Positions 26,610-36,313 of a stretch of 64,000 bases of DNA are shown here, one piece after another. Positions within the stretch are counted from its first letter, which is position 1, and every line of letters begins with the position of its first letter. The notes below the pieces were generated by a model, which saw only the letters and a list, made by a program, of their open reading frames with translations, ran no database searches and was not told the DNA's origin. Both the position numbers and the translations under genes were made by a program. The DNA comes from Sulfobacillus benefaciens (GTDB lineage Bacteria > Bacillota > Sulfobacillia > Sulfobacillales > Sulfobacillaceae), in the NCBI GenBank assembly GCA_003023695.1, contig PXYW01000033.1, positions 1 through 64,000 on the forward strand, written 5' to 3'.

Positions 26610-28025
26610 TTATTGCAGCTCACCTTGTGCTCTCAATGAATTTTGGATGAGTTCCTCGGTGGAGGTAAAACGAAATCTCTTGAATGCCGCCCAGCCAATT
26701 AGGGCTCCAGCGACTAAAATGCCAACGGAAATGGCAATGTAGCTCTTTGGCTGCAAGATTATCACCACGACACTTGCGGCAATTACAAACAAGGGCACCA
26801 AGGGAAAGACCCAAAATGCACCCCCATGCAAATCAAATTGTTTTGACGTTTTTGCCTTAAACCAAATTGCCGCTATGGCTACAATAATATAGGTGACCAT
26901 AATCGTCACCCCGGTAAATGACAGGATAGTGCTGAGGTTGGCGATGAGCACGACTAGCACAGTGGGGACAAACCAGATTAAGGTCGCCACCCAGGGAACC
27001 CCGCGTTGGGTTACCCGCCCCAAAACGTGTTTCAGCCAAATTCCGAAGTTGCCGTCATTGGCCGCATTCATCAACATCCGACTCGCTTCCTGATAACTTA
27101 CCAGCCCCCCGTTAAATGATGAAATGGCGAGATAAAGTAAAAACAATGGGGCTATTCCGTGCACCGCGTGGATCATGGCGGATTCTCCAGGTATCGCGGC
27201 ATTCATCACGAGGCCAAAATGATGGTCGGTCAGCAATACCAGAGGCATGGCAATCATGTACAATAGTGCAGCACCAACAGCGCTCACCGTCACGGTGGTG
27301 ACGATTTTTTTGAAGTTCAGCATCTCTTCGGTGTAGTGAATAGAGCTTTCATATCCCGCCAATGAGTAAATCGCTAAGGGAATGGCGCTTACAAACGCCA
27401 ATATACCAATTGGCTGTCCGATAGCATGGGCTGACAAGGCGCGGGGCCATTCCATCACCGTGGACCATGGCAATTGCAAATGAGTAAATCCCAAGATGAT
27501 CCAAAATGCTGTGAAGCAAAGCTCCAAGATTAAAAACACCACCGAAACCACACCGGACAATCGGACATTGCCTATAGACAGTAAAACCATAATGAGGATC
27601 AGCAAAATCTGCAACATCGTTGGAGACATAATGGGATGGATCGTGTTGATAAACGTGGCGGCTGGTCCGGTAAAGGCAGCCACGACCAGCACCCAGTTGA
27701 GAATTGATAAGATTACATACATGGCTCCGACTGCAGGGCCCAATATTTGGCGCACTAAGGCATAACCACCACCCGCGAGCGGGTAGTAGCGAGACAGGTG
27801 TGAAAACACCAGGCCATTGGCCACCGCCACTATGCCAGCCCCAAAGAAAAGCCACAAAATGCCGGTGCCCACGGCTTGAGCGATGGAACCGTATACCACA
27901 AATATTGAATAAAAAGGGCCAATACCGGCAATTGCCAACGCAATCATCTGGGTATTGGTCAATTGGCGAATTAAGCCGTTGGGAGTTTTAGAAGCCTTTG
28001 GTAATGGGCGCGATGCCGCACTCAT
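26610..28025 (-). CDS. APC superfamily amino acid/amine permease
   Basis: A 471-residue membrane protein with about twelve hydrophobic segments and the APC-family pattern: an N-terminal TNTQMIALAIAGIGPFYSIF stretch, YYPLAGGGYALVRQ as the conserved periplasmic-loop motif, and AGYESSIHYTEEM in the middle. Such permeases take up amino acids or polyamines with protons. A strong AGGAGG lies before the ATG. The next gene begins 27 bases after the stop and encodes a guanidino-compound enzyme, so arginine or a related guanidine is a reasonable substrate, by inference. Confidence 0.85.
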   Translation of the reverse strand: MSAASRPLPKASKTPNGLIRQLTNTQMIALAIAGIGPFYSIFVVYGSIAQAVGTGILWLFFGAGIVAVANGLVFSHLSRYYPLAGGGYALVRQILGPAVGAMYVILSILNWVLVVAAFTGPAATFINTIHPIMSPTMLQILLILIMVLLSIGNVRLSGVVSVVFLILELCFTAFWIILGFTHLQLPWSTVMEWPRALSAHAIGQPIGILAFVSAIPLAIYSLAGYESSIHYTEEMLNFKKIVTTVTVSAVGAALLYMIAMPLVLLTDHHFGLVMNAAIPGESAMIHAVHGIAPLFLLYLAISSFNGGLVSYQEASRMLMNAANDGNFGIWLKHVLGRVTQRGVPWVATLIWFVPTVLVVLIANLSTILSFTGVTIMVTYIIVAIAAIWFKAKTSKQFDLHGGAFWVFPLVPLFVIAASVVVIILQPKSYIAISVGILVAGALIGWAAFKRFRFTSTEELIQNSLRAQGELQ

Positions 28026-28181
28026 GAATTCACATCCTCCTCAAGATACAAAACTTAGGGATAACGAGAAAAAGTATACTTTAGTACGATGACGACGTAA
28101 AGTAATTATCGGTAAGAAGAGGATACCAAGAGAAACCGGGAGATCCTTGGGACCTGGCCAGACAGGCCAATTCAACAGCGA

Positions 28182-29300
28182 TTACAAACCGTTGCCCGGA
28201 TAACTCCAAAGATGATGGGAGATGGGGTTCTTGCCTCCAGGTACAATGCCTGGAGGCACGAAGTCCATGCCGTCGGGCACATTAAGATAGCCGGGGGCTC
28301 TGCCAGGCACGCCGGTATGGCCATATTGCCATACGATTTTGTTGGTCTTTGGATTAATCACGATAACTCGGTCATTATGATCATCATTTAACAGCACATT
28401 GCCATTGGGCAGTTCCACGGCCAAGGATGGCTGGTTCAACATTCCCGGACCACTCGGGACATAGTACTCCCACAGCACTTTGCCAGACGGGCTCATCTTA
28501 ACCACGGCCCCGGGATCCGTGTAAAAGGCCACAATGACGTTGTCATGAGGCGTGAAGTTAGCATCGGAAGGGTAATAGAACTGTTGGGGGAAATGAACCG
28601 TCCATTGCACTTGACCTTGCTTATTTAACAACAGAGCATCGTTGCCGTCTATTTGCGTGACCAGCATACCGCCGTGGGGCGCAGGAAAATCTCCGTTGGG
28701 AGCGGCATAGGTCGTCGGCGGATTAGCCGCCATGACACCTGTTTGGCCATATTGTTTGGTAATGGTTTTGTTTGCGCGGTTAATAAACAAAATGCGCTGA
28801 TTATGAATGTCTGCTACCGTGATTTGATCCCCATGCGGGGTTTGATATAAAAATGCGTCGTCGGGAGTGTGAAGGTAACCTGGAGTTGATCCGGGAACAC
28901 CCGGATGACCGTAATTCCAGACAATTTTCCGGGTCTTGAAGTTCAGGATGGAGACCACGTTGTAGCCTTCTTGATTGGTAATGATTTCGTCCCAATGCGG
29001 TCCAAAGAAGACATCATCGTCGTCATGCAATGCCGAGGGCTGTCCCGAAGCAGGATATTGCCAGATAATCTGTTTCTGCGGATTGACTAAAAGAATTCGG
29101 TTATTATGGGAGTCAGCAATTAGTACATCCCCAGGCAAAGCGTTAGTGGGCCCTGTGCTGTGCCATAACTTGGGTTGCGATGGGGACACCCGTTGATGAA
29201 GGGCAGGTGGTTTCGGCGAAGCTTGGGGTGTTAATCCGCATGCGGTGGCAAATCCTGCCATACCGGCAATACTTAGCACTTTTAGCCAAGCGCTATTCAT
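28182..29300 (-). CDS. Lipoprotein with PQQ/arylsulfotransferase-like beta-propeller
   Basis: A secreted lipoprotein of about 372 residues. I use the ATG at 29300, which follows GGAGAG and gives a lipoprotein signal (MNSAWLKVLSIAGMAGFATAC) with cleavage before the cysteine; the open frame continues 20 codons further upstream without a signal. The mature part consists of repeated propeller blades with DNRILLVNPQKQIIWQY, HNQRILFINRANK and VWQYGHTGVPGRAPGYLN-like motifs, as in PQQ-like and arylsulfotransferase-like propellers. It lies 156 bases upstream of the permease gene on the same strand and may act at the cell surface in binding or converting the imported compound. Enzyme activity cannot be claimed. 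Confidence 0.75.
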   Translation of the reverse strand: MNSAWLKVLSIAGMAGFATACGLTPQASPKPPALHQRVSPSQPKLWHSTGPTNALPGDVLIADSHNNRILLVNPQKQIIWQYPASGQPSALHDDDDVFFGPHWDEIITNQEGYNVVSILNFKTRKIVWNYGHPGVPGSTPGYLHTPDDAFLYQTPHGDQITVADIHNQRILFINRANKTITKQYGQTGVMAANPPTTYAAPNGDFPAPHGGMLVTQIDGNDALLLNKQGQVQWTVHFPQQFYYPSDANFTPHDNVIVAFYTDPGAVVKMSPSGKVLWEYYVPSGPGMLNQPSLAVELPNGNVLLNDDHNDRVIVINPKTNKIVWQYGHTGVPGRAPGYLNVPDGMDFVPPGIVPGGKNPISHHLWSYPGNGL

Positions 29301-30199
29301 CACATCTCTCCGTTCGTTTCCGATAACTATCGGTTGATAATTGCTCCTGGCGTGCTTCATTCACTAGTTTGGCCAAAAGGGTTATCGATAAAAGACAATC
29401 CTTAACGAGTATAGGGTCAAAAGCTAAGAATTTGATTAGAGAGACTCCAATAAGCGTCATGGTGTGATGAAAATCGACCGAGAAATGTTTTAGGATCTCA
29501 AACTTTGTTGGGCTCCTGACCGACATGGTTCATGCCCTTTTTGATCGGGTTCTAAATTCTCCTTTTGGGCAGCTCGTTCGAGTAAGTGAAGTGGCGATGG
29601 ATTTTGATAACATAGACCGTCTTCTAGGAATGGTGCCTGGCTGATGCAGTGATGTTCAATGCCGACCTTTAGCGAAATATATCATGAAGTACGACGTGAA
29701 CTGCCTGTGACGGGTCTAAAGCCAATGTGACATAAATCTATGTGAGAACCCGTAATATCACTGTACCTACACAATTTCAACTATTCAGTTGGGTTATTAG
29801 GGGAGAGAGTGACCAATTATGTTGGCAATACTGACCGCGGCGTTGTTGTGGGGTTTCTGAGGTCGATAGCAGTGGAGGATTAGGTTTGTGTTATCGCGGG
29901 TAACTGGTTTCTTACCGTATACTAGTGTCAAGGTGTCTCGGAGCAGGACTTACAATTATGGTATTGCGACGCAAAGGAACGCAAGCTATGAAAATGTCAC
30001 ACGGGTCCGGCCAATAGCTAGAGCGAAACCTGAGTAATAGTAAACATGGGAATGCATTGGTTCCTAGGTTTATGGTGGTTCGTTCACGATAGTAGGCTTA
30101 GAGACCAACGCAAAGGAAGCGGACAATCTGTGATCGGGGGCGACTAACTGATGGTCGAGAATGTGTTTGAATTGGCTAATGAGATAACTAGAAACGAGC
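29301..30199. other. Non-coding stretch, nothing recognised
   Basis: About 900 bases without a convincing gene. Open frames are short, lack ribosome binding sites and show no domain. I see no tRNA, terminator or insertion sequence. Confidence 0.45.
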
Positions 30200-30656
30200 C
30201 TAATGACGTATCTGGTTTCGTTCAATATAATTGTCCAATGTGTCTAACTTAACGGCTATTTTCTCAGAAGAAGCACTGTCTAATAGCTCCGGGTAGTGTG
30301 ACGATTGTGTACCACCGAAAATTACCTCAAATACATCGGTACCGAAGCGATCACTCAAAGCTGTTGGCACTGGATTAATTGAAGAAGACTTGTGATACTC
30401 AATATTTTGTCTCAATTTCTCAAAAACAATAGGTAACGGTTCAAAGGCATGTATTTGAACATTTGGGGCTAAAGTGGTACATACTAGTGAATACATCCCG
30501 ACATTAGCTCCGATATCAAGGATTGTCTTCATGGTGTTGTTTGGGATGAATTCCTCAAGGTTGAAGTAATCATTTAACACCTGTGATAATATTTCTAGAT
30601 CGGATAAGAATAAAGAGAGGGAAGTCGTGATAATGAAATCGATTTGATGTTGAATG
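30200..30656 (-). pseudogene. FkbM family methyltransferase fragment
   Basis: The frame encodes a middle part of an FkbM-type SAM-dependent methyltransferase: TILDIGANVGMYSLVC is the SAM-binding motif, IHAFEPLPIVFEKLRQNI follows as usual, and the fragment stops after KLDTLDNYIERN, just where the family's KIDVEG motif should come. Upstream the frame is open to about 30656 but contains no good start. So both ends are missing, and the product would not bind or methylate its substrate normally. Intact members methylate sugars or polyketides; no such pathway is seen nearby. Confidence 0.75.
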
Positions 30657-31082
30657 CTTCTTTATGGGTAGCTTGAAAGCGTGATCAGCTCTACTACCTG
30701 TTCAGCGACGAATGGCGCGCCATCGGAAATCATGCGGACGGATAAAAATCGGCAGCTTTTTCGACTCGTTCCACACACCTAAAATAGTTGCTTTCAGACC
30801 CACGCGATCATTCCCTTCGTATAGCCCCAAACCCAAAAGACATCAGTCTTTATATCATCGATTAACTTCGTCATCGAAAGCAAAAATCCTGCTGTTCCAC
30901 CTTCCTTGGCCGAACTTCGTCACTAGTCCGACGAGACCTATTTTCGCAGCGTTTTCCTAATCGGGGGCAATCGGCCCCTCAAAGATCATGTTTTCCTGGA
31001 TGATTGCCGTAGCGAACTCAGGGTATTAGCCTTTAATCCATGCATGCAATGGCGGTACGCGTAAAATTGTTCCTAGGTATTG
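30657..31082. other. Intergenic region, nothing recognised
   Basis: The sequence between the FkbM fragment and the helicase gene holds only short frames without domains. A plus-strand frame at 30712-30960 is basic and proline-rich, typical of a chance frame. No RNA gene is seen. Confidence 0.4.
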
Positions 31083-32781
31083 CTACATAAACCCTTTGTA
31101 TGATGGAACAATAATAATCACTCGTTCTATGGCACGGGTCACTGCCGTATAAAACAGTGCATGATGTTTGTTGGATTTGCCATTCGGGTCTGGCTTTATC
31201 GTTGGGATATCCGTCACGATGACGACGGGGGATTCGAGTCCCTTGAAAGCATAGATTGAAGAATATTGAACGTATCCTTTTTGATTAATCTTGAAGGACT
31301 TGAGATGCGATTTCCACGGTTCTTGGGACATAGCGGCAGCGGTACTTCTTGTGTTGTGTGGAGACAACACCATAATGGTTTCCGGTGGATATCCTTGAGC
31401 GGTTAGATTGTCTAACACTTCGGTGAGAGCGCCTTCTGCAGTATTTTGTCCATATTCCACAAACTGGGGAACGATGCCATTTGTGGGGCGCAATGTCTTT
31501 CGGTATTTCTCTTTAATAATGGACAACCCATTTAGCAGTGAGGTGATTTCTGGAGTGTTGCGGCAATTGTTAGTTAAAGTAAAGGATGTCTCAAGGTCAT
31601 ATAATTGGTTAATGATCTTCAAGTTTGTCATTTGTGATGTTTCATAGATTTCCTGGTTAGCGAAATCTCCAAAAAACCGACATCGTCCTTTGGTTAACCC
31701 TCCTTGTAAGGAAAGGTCCATGAGGTCCCAGTATCGCGTAGCTAAAAGATCTTGAGCCTCATCTACGATGAGTTCATCGAAGGTGTGGGGGTTTTCCAAA
31801 AGTGTAGTCATGGCAGCTTCAGGCAATTCTACATCCCAAAACTCCCGCGGCGGATCTTTAGGAATCGTTATACCGTGAGCCAGATCAAGCATGTACCTGT
31901 GAATAGTGGAAGTTCGCACGTGTTTTTTTAGCGGTTCCATTTCATGGTTCAGCCATTCCGATAACTTGTTGTTAAAACATAAAAACAGCACTTGCCGACC
32001 CATTGCTGCTGATCTTCTTGCGCTCTCTATTGCCATCATGGTTTTCCCGGTGCCTGCTAATCCCGTGGAATAGGAGTCGGGGATTTCCTTCGAGTCCATC
32101 CAATATAGAATACTGTTCCTCGGTGTAATGCTTAACTTCTGTATACAGGTCATCCAGTCGCGCTCGAGGGCTTTGGTAAGCTTCGAATTGAGGCCGCAAT
32201 ATCTTGGCGATATCTTGACACTGCCGTGGGGTTGGACCGCCCTGGTCGGGATCAAACCATTTAGCGGACGGAACCGAGGCAAGATAGTCTCTCGCATTGT
32301 TTAAAACCGCGGTTACCTGGGCCCCGATAGACAGATGGCGCTTAGAATAATCTAATACTTGCCAATCATGCCACTCTGGACTTTTAACCACTAAAGCCAC
32401 AAAAGGAAACGCAACTGCCGACCAAAATACAAATTTGTTGGCAGAAGGAATTTTAGTAGTAACATATTTTTTCACGGCATGCATTCCCTCTGATGCTTGT
32501 TTAAATGGACTGAGTTTTGGCTCGGGATCCGAGCCGTAGAACCATTGACCATTGTTTTGGCGCACAGCTTTAGCGCCCTTTACTTCGAGGCAGAGAATGC
32601 CCAGATGAGGCACTAAGACCGCAAAATCTACTTCGCCCATAATGTTATGTTGGGGTCTTGCGATATCAAGTGAATGTAAAATCACCCAATCTCGGGTCAA
32701 CGCGTCATCACGTAACTTGGTAAACATTTCGTGTTCTCCTGGACTTTTCGCCGTACAAATGGGGGGGATCATTTGGGCCAT
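31083..32781 (-). pseudogene. NERD-domain nuclease - UvrD-like helicase, frameshifted
   Basis: Read from 32781, the first frame has a nuclease-related NERD domain (GEVDFAVLVPHLGILCLEVKGAK, with the D...E-x-K pattern). It runs to EEQYSILDGLEGNPRLLFHG, after which the frame changes near 32066-32080. The second frame continues with the Walker A LAGTGKTMMAIE, Walker B ELIVDEAQDLL, and the C-terminal helicase motifs AFKGLESPVVIVTD and YTAVTRAIERVIII. The full span is 566 codons plus one base, a normal length for NERD helicases, so a single extra base breaks an otherwise complete gene. Such proteins act on DNA and some are anti-phage factors. AAAGGAGACG precedes the ATG. Confidence 0.8.
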
Positions 32782-33228
32782 TAAAACGTCTCCTTTCGAA
32801 AGATGTAGTGGATTTTACATTATAGTAACTGCTATAGCGAAACCTTTGTTGATGTACAGTTTAAGATCACCCTAAGGATGACATAACGGCTTTGAGAATA
32901 CGGAACAATGGCAGCCGGGCTGCACAGTTTCACCCTGAATTCCGGCTGATGCAGTCGATGGTCTAGGTTCTAAATAATAAAGTCATTATCACACCAGCCA
33001 AAAGGGAGATTCGTAGCAAGCAATAGTGGGGTCTAATACGATCCTAACCATAGAAGCGGAGAATTGGCAATATTAAGATACATTGAAGTGTCTTGTCATA
33101 ATCAGAAGTCCGCTGAGCTACAAAATTTGTTATGACATGATAAATAAAGGGAGGTGAATCGAAACTTTCCCGGGAGGCCGTGCCCGTGACAGAGCGAATC
33201 GCTGCAATCTACGAAAGAGGTGAGCCTC
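32782..33228. other. Divergent intergenic region
   Basis: About 450 bases between the minus-strand helicase and the plus-strand racemase remnant. No gene, RNA or mobile element is recognised. GGGAGGTGA near 33150 resembles a ribosome binding site but no long frame follows it. Confidence 0.4.
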
Positions 33229-33611
33229 ATGAAACCCATGGGCATCATAGGCGGGTTAGGGCCGCTTGAAGGGGCTTACTTCTATAGACGGCTAGGGTTG
33301 ACTTCAGCGAGTGATGCTCAAGCTCATCTGCCCGGAAGGCTTTTCAGCACACCAGAGATTCCAAGTAGGACCGCTCACTTGAAAGGTCACGGACCGTCTC
33401 TGATCCCTACGATAAACCATACGGCCCAGGCGCTCGTCGATGCTGGAGCCACCTTGTTGGTCATTCCGTCAAGTACACCCTCTATTACCATCAAGAGATT
33501 GCCGACGCTGTCAGCATACCGATGGTAAGTCTTATGCTGACCCAAGGATATGCGGTGGCAAAGAAAAAAGTCATGGGTTTTCATGAAATCCCAATTTTTC
33601 TTCATCAATAA
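33229..33611 (+). pseudogene. Aspartate/glutamate racemase family remnant
   Basis: The gene begins well (AGAGGTGAGCC before the ATG, then MKPMGIIGGLGPLEGAYFYR, the usual start of aspartate racemases). After the QALVDAGATLLVIPSST segment the frame shifts and continues as YYHQEIADAVSIPMVSLMLT up to a stop at 33611. The whole is only about half the usual 230 residues. In addition, the active-site cysteine expected in the PCNT motif is replaced by serine here (PSST). It is therefore a decayed gene. The intact family interconverts D- and L-aspartate or glutamate without cofactor. Confidence 0.75.
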
Positions 33612-34732
33612 GACTGTTTCGGGTAGAGTTCTTCGCTAGCGGGTGTTCTTGTATCCACGACTGAAAAGACGCTAATATTTAGTCTTGAAACCGGTTGACC
33701 AGTCCCAGTTTCTGGTCGACATCGACCGTAAATATTTAGCTCGGCGTTCCCGGCGGCTTGGGATCCCAAATTCGCGTAAAGTGGTTTACCAGCCGTCTAC
33801 TAAAAATCCTATTTCCGCGCGATCAGGATCTGGCATTATCATGTCCCACCCTTCTTTCGGTTGATATGTTCCTGCTTGGCAAAAAACATTTACAGGAATC
33901 CTTTCAATTTGTCTAGTGGACGCGAGTTGTCAAGGGAGAATCGATTTGGTCGAAATGTCGATGTAGCAAGGGTCGGCGTAAATGAGAAAGGTGCTGAGAA
34001 AACCATGGGATCATTTGCTAACCATGGAGGACGGGTTGAAAGATAAACGATAGGCATGGGGTATTAAGTGCAAAAGTTCCCGCATTGGTTTTTTCAGTCC
34101 ATCTCCTTACCGTTGAGTCGTCTTCTTTTCTGCGTTAAGGATTCCCGCGTCTCATGGAATCAGCGTCTTTTCCGTGAGGGTCGATATCGCCATTACCGGG
34201 AGAGCAGGCAGGTGTTTTTGGTGTTTGGGCATTTAAATATGCTGGTAACAGATGTTTGTCCGCTATCCTATGTGCCGCAATAAATATCTGTTGGCAATAA
34301 CGCCTTTGGGATTCTCTTATACAAGGTGTCAAGTTAGTATGATTACAATGTCAGAGTGAAGTCGAATCTTACCCAAAACCTAACGTCAAAGTGGGTACAT
34401 TATTAAATTTATGGAAAAGCTTTCTCGTTCTAGAAGAAATAGTTTACAAAAGTAATGTGAGATAGTACAATGACACTTAAGATAATCACGATTACTAAAC
34501 AATCGTGATTATTTCTTCCCGATTTTCCTGCTGATAATGCGATGGCTGTAATAGTCCTTTTCCGTGAGGTGAAGGGAAACCATGTGAGATAGAAATGGCC
34601 AGTGTCGACCCGTGCGCTTTTCTCGCCATCTCGGGTGTGAAGCTGGTAATCGTCATGACGCTAGCTCTCAAATCCGATAACGATATCGTATTTCCGTGAC
34701 GACAGAGGTGCATAAACAAATTGGAGGGCTAG
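33612..34732. other. Non-coding region upstream of the dead regulator
   Basis: A stretch of 1.1 kb with short frames but no supported gene. It contains the strong inverted repeat at 34482-34512 (separate entry). The A+T-rich 34330-34500 part could hold a former promoter of the regulator that follows. Confidence 0.4.
34482..34512. promoter_or_regulatory. Perfect 12-bp inverted repeat
   Basis: ATAATCACGATT, a 7-base loop ACTAAAC, and AATCGTGATTAT form a perfect palindrome about 220 bases before the dead regulator gene. It is followed by TCTTCCC rather than a T-run, so an operator is more likely than a terminator. Its half-site GTGATTAT recurs upstream of the first Rieske oxygenase (36232) and of the formaldehyde dehydrogenase gene (46586). 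Confidence 0.5.
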
Positions 34733-35735
34733 ATGGAACCCGGGCAATCCGATGACGCGATGGGAGAAGACCACCGAACCGGTGCACTCCTGTTAAATGA
34801 GATAAAGGCACTCATGATACAGGTCTACACAGCAGTTGGTAAACTTCCTATAAAGCTGGAGGACGACCAAGGGATAGTGGTTGCGGCAATACCTGCCGAG
34901 GCGTGACCCACGACGTTCTGCCATTCTATGAGTTTATCATGCGCATCCAATGGTGTGCTGACGGTAGCTGGTCCGGTTCAGATTCATAAGGGTATGCGCG
35001 ACCTGTTGTTAAACATTTCGTTAGCGCTAGCCGAATTGTCCCGATGGTCTATTATGCAATGTGAACGCCAGAGCTTGGCCTTAGAGCAATTCCTTGCCCA
35101 GGAATCCGTCTTGCAAATGCGTAATCTTTTAAGGGAAGCAGAGTCTCGGGATTTTTTCCTGTGCATCTCGTGGGTATGAATTCGGTGGCCGAAGACACGT
35201 GTCTACACTCCGCCATTTTGTGTTACCGAGGATGTGGGAGTACGACAATATGGTGCCTTATATTCTTTGCCTACCAAATTTGGCGATGACTCTCATATCT
35301 CCAGGGATCTTAGCGTCATTTCGGAACACGTTCGCCGGATGGCTCAAGAATGGCGGCTGATGAAGGGAGTAGCATTACGTGCCGCAATCACCGGAATCAA
35401 TAACACGTTGCGCGACCGCACCAGTGGGGAATAGACGACGTTATTCTACTCAATGGCTGTAATTGGGTTGGAATATTACAGCAGCTAGACCGAAACGGTG
35501 TGAAATATTTTGGGGCCGTTATTAACCGAGGATAATCAGCTTTTGCTGTATTTGCAACACGGCCATAATGTCACGACATCTGCGCAGATTCTGCATGTGC
35601 ATCGAAACACGGTACTGTATCGTATCGGGCAGGCCGAGTGGGTTCTTGAACCTGCAACTCAAAAACATCGATGATTTAGCATCACTGTGGCTCGCTCTGC
35701 GTGGCCATGATTTGTACCATCAAGTGTCGTTATAA
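34733..35735 (+). pseudogene. CdaR/PucR-type regulator, degenerate copy
   Basis: This is a broken paralogue of the intact regulator at 49277. The start (ATG after TTGGAGGG) reads LLLNEIKALMIQVYTAVGKLP and stops at a TGA near 34905. Further pieces follow in other frames: LLLNISLALAELSRWSIMQCERQSLALEQ, matching LILKLSLTLSEISKWSITEC in the intact copy, then a stretch near 35234, and the C-terminal helix-turn-helix ending LKNIDDLASLWLALRGHDLY at 35735. Many stops and shifts make it non-functional. Like the intact copy it sits directly before a Rieske ferredoxin gene. Confidence 0.85.
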
Positions 35736-35785
35736 GGCATAAGGAGCAAAATGCTCGATTTAAAAAACCGGGGAAGGGGATGCAG

Positions 35786-36115
35786 ATGGAACAAGCGCAA
35801 CGAAGGGAGGAAGATTATATCGCGGTAGGCGCATCCGGTGATTTGAAAGAAGAGCAAATGATGGTATGTGTTGTCAAAAATCAGCCGGTGTTAATAATCC
35901 GCAACCACCATAATCTGTATGCTATCAGCGGTGTTTGTTCTCATGCCTATTCAGAGCTTATCGACGGCGAACTCGAAGGAGATAAAATTTACTGTTCTCT
36001 GCATTTCGCGTGCTTTGACATTCGTACCGGAATGCCCTTGGAAGGACCGGCTAACAAACCTCTGAGAACCTTTGAGGTTAAGGAGGACGAGGGAAAAATA
36101 TGGGTGCGTGAGTAA
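35786..36115 (+). CDS. Rieske [2Fe-2S] ferredoxin
   Basis: A 109-residue soluble ferredoxin with one Rieske cluster. The ligands are in CSHAYSEL and CSLHFACFD, separated as in bacterial biphenyl/naphthalene dioxygenase ferredoxins, and the C-terminal part (GMPLEGPANKPLRTFEV) is the usual last strand pair. It should carry electrons from a reductase (gene at 47973) to a Rieske oxygenase. The start with GAAGGGGA in front gives MEQAQ; a start two codons earlier is possible. It is closely similar to the second ferredoxin at 50482 (for example GVCSHAYSEL and LYCSLHFACFD in both). It lies directly upstream of the two oxygenase genes. Confidence 0.88.
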   Translation: MEQAQRREEDYIAVGASGDLKEEQMMVCVVKNQPVLIIRNHHNLYAISGVCSHAYSELIDGELEGDKIYCSLHFACFDIRTGMPLEGPANKPLRTFEVKEDEGKIWVRE

Positions 36116-36313
36116 CGGGCAACTGGATCTGAGGTATGGCGGCGATCTTCGAAACGTGTTGGTTGTAACGCTAGATGACTGCACAAAAATTATGGCAATC
36201 GATACAAAGTTTCCAACAAACCAAGAACATTGTGATTATTAGGAGATACACTTTGGGATGTAGGTTCTGCTATGACGTACTCATTGGTTAATGCCAGCTT
36301 TAAGGAGGAGCCC

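Noticed and set aside
30712-30960. Basic, proline-rich plus-strand frame
   Set aside because: No binding site, no domain and composition typical of a chance frame.
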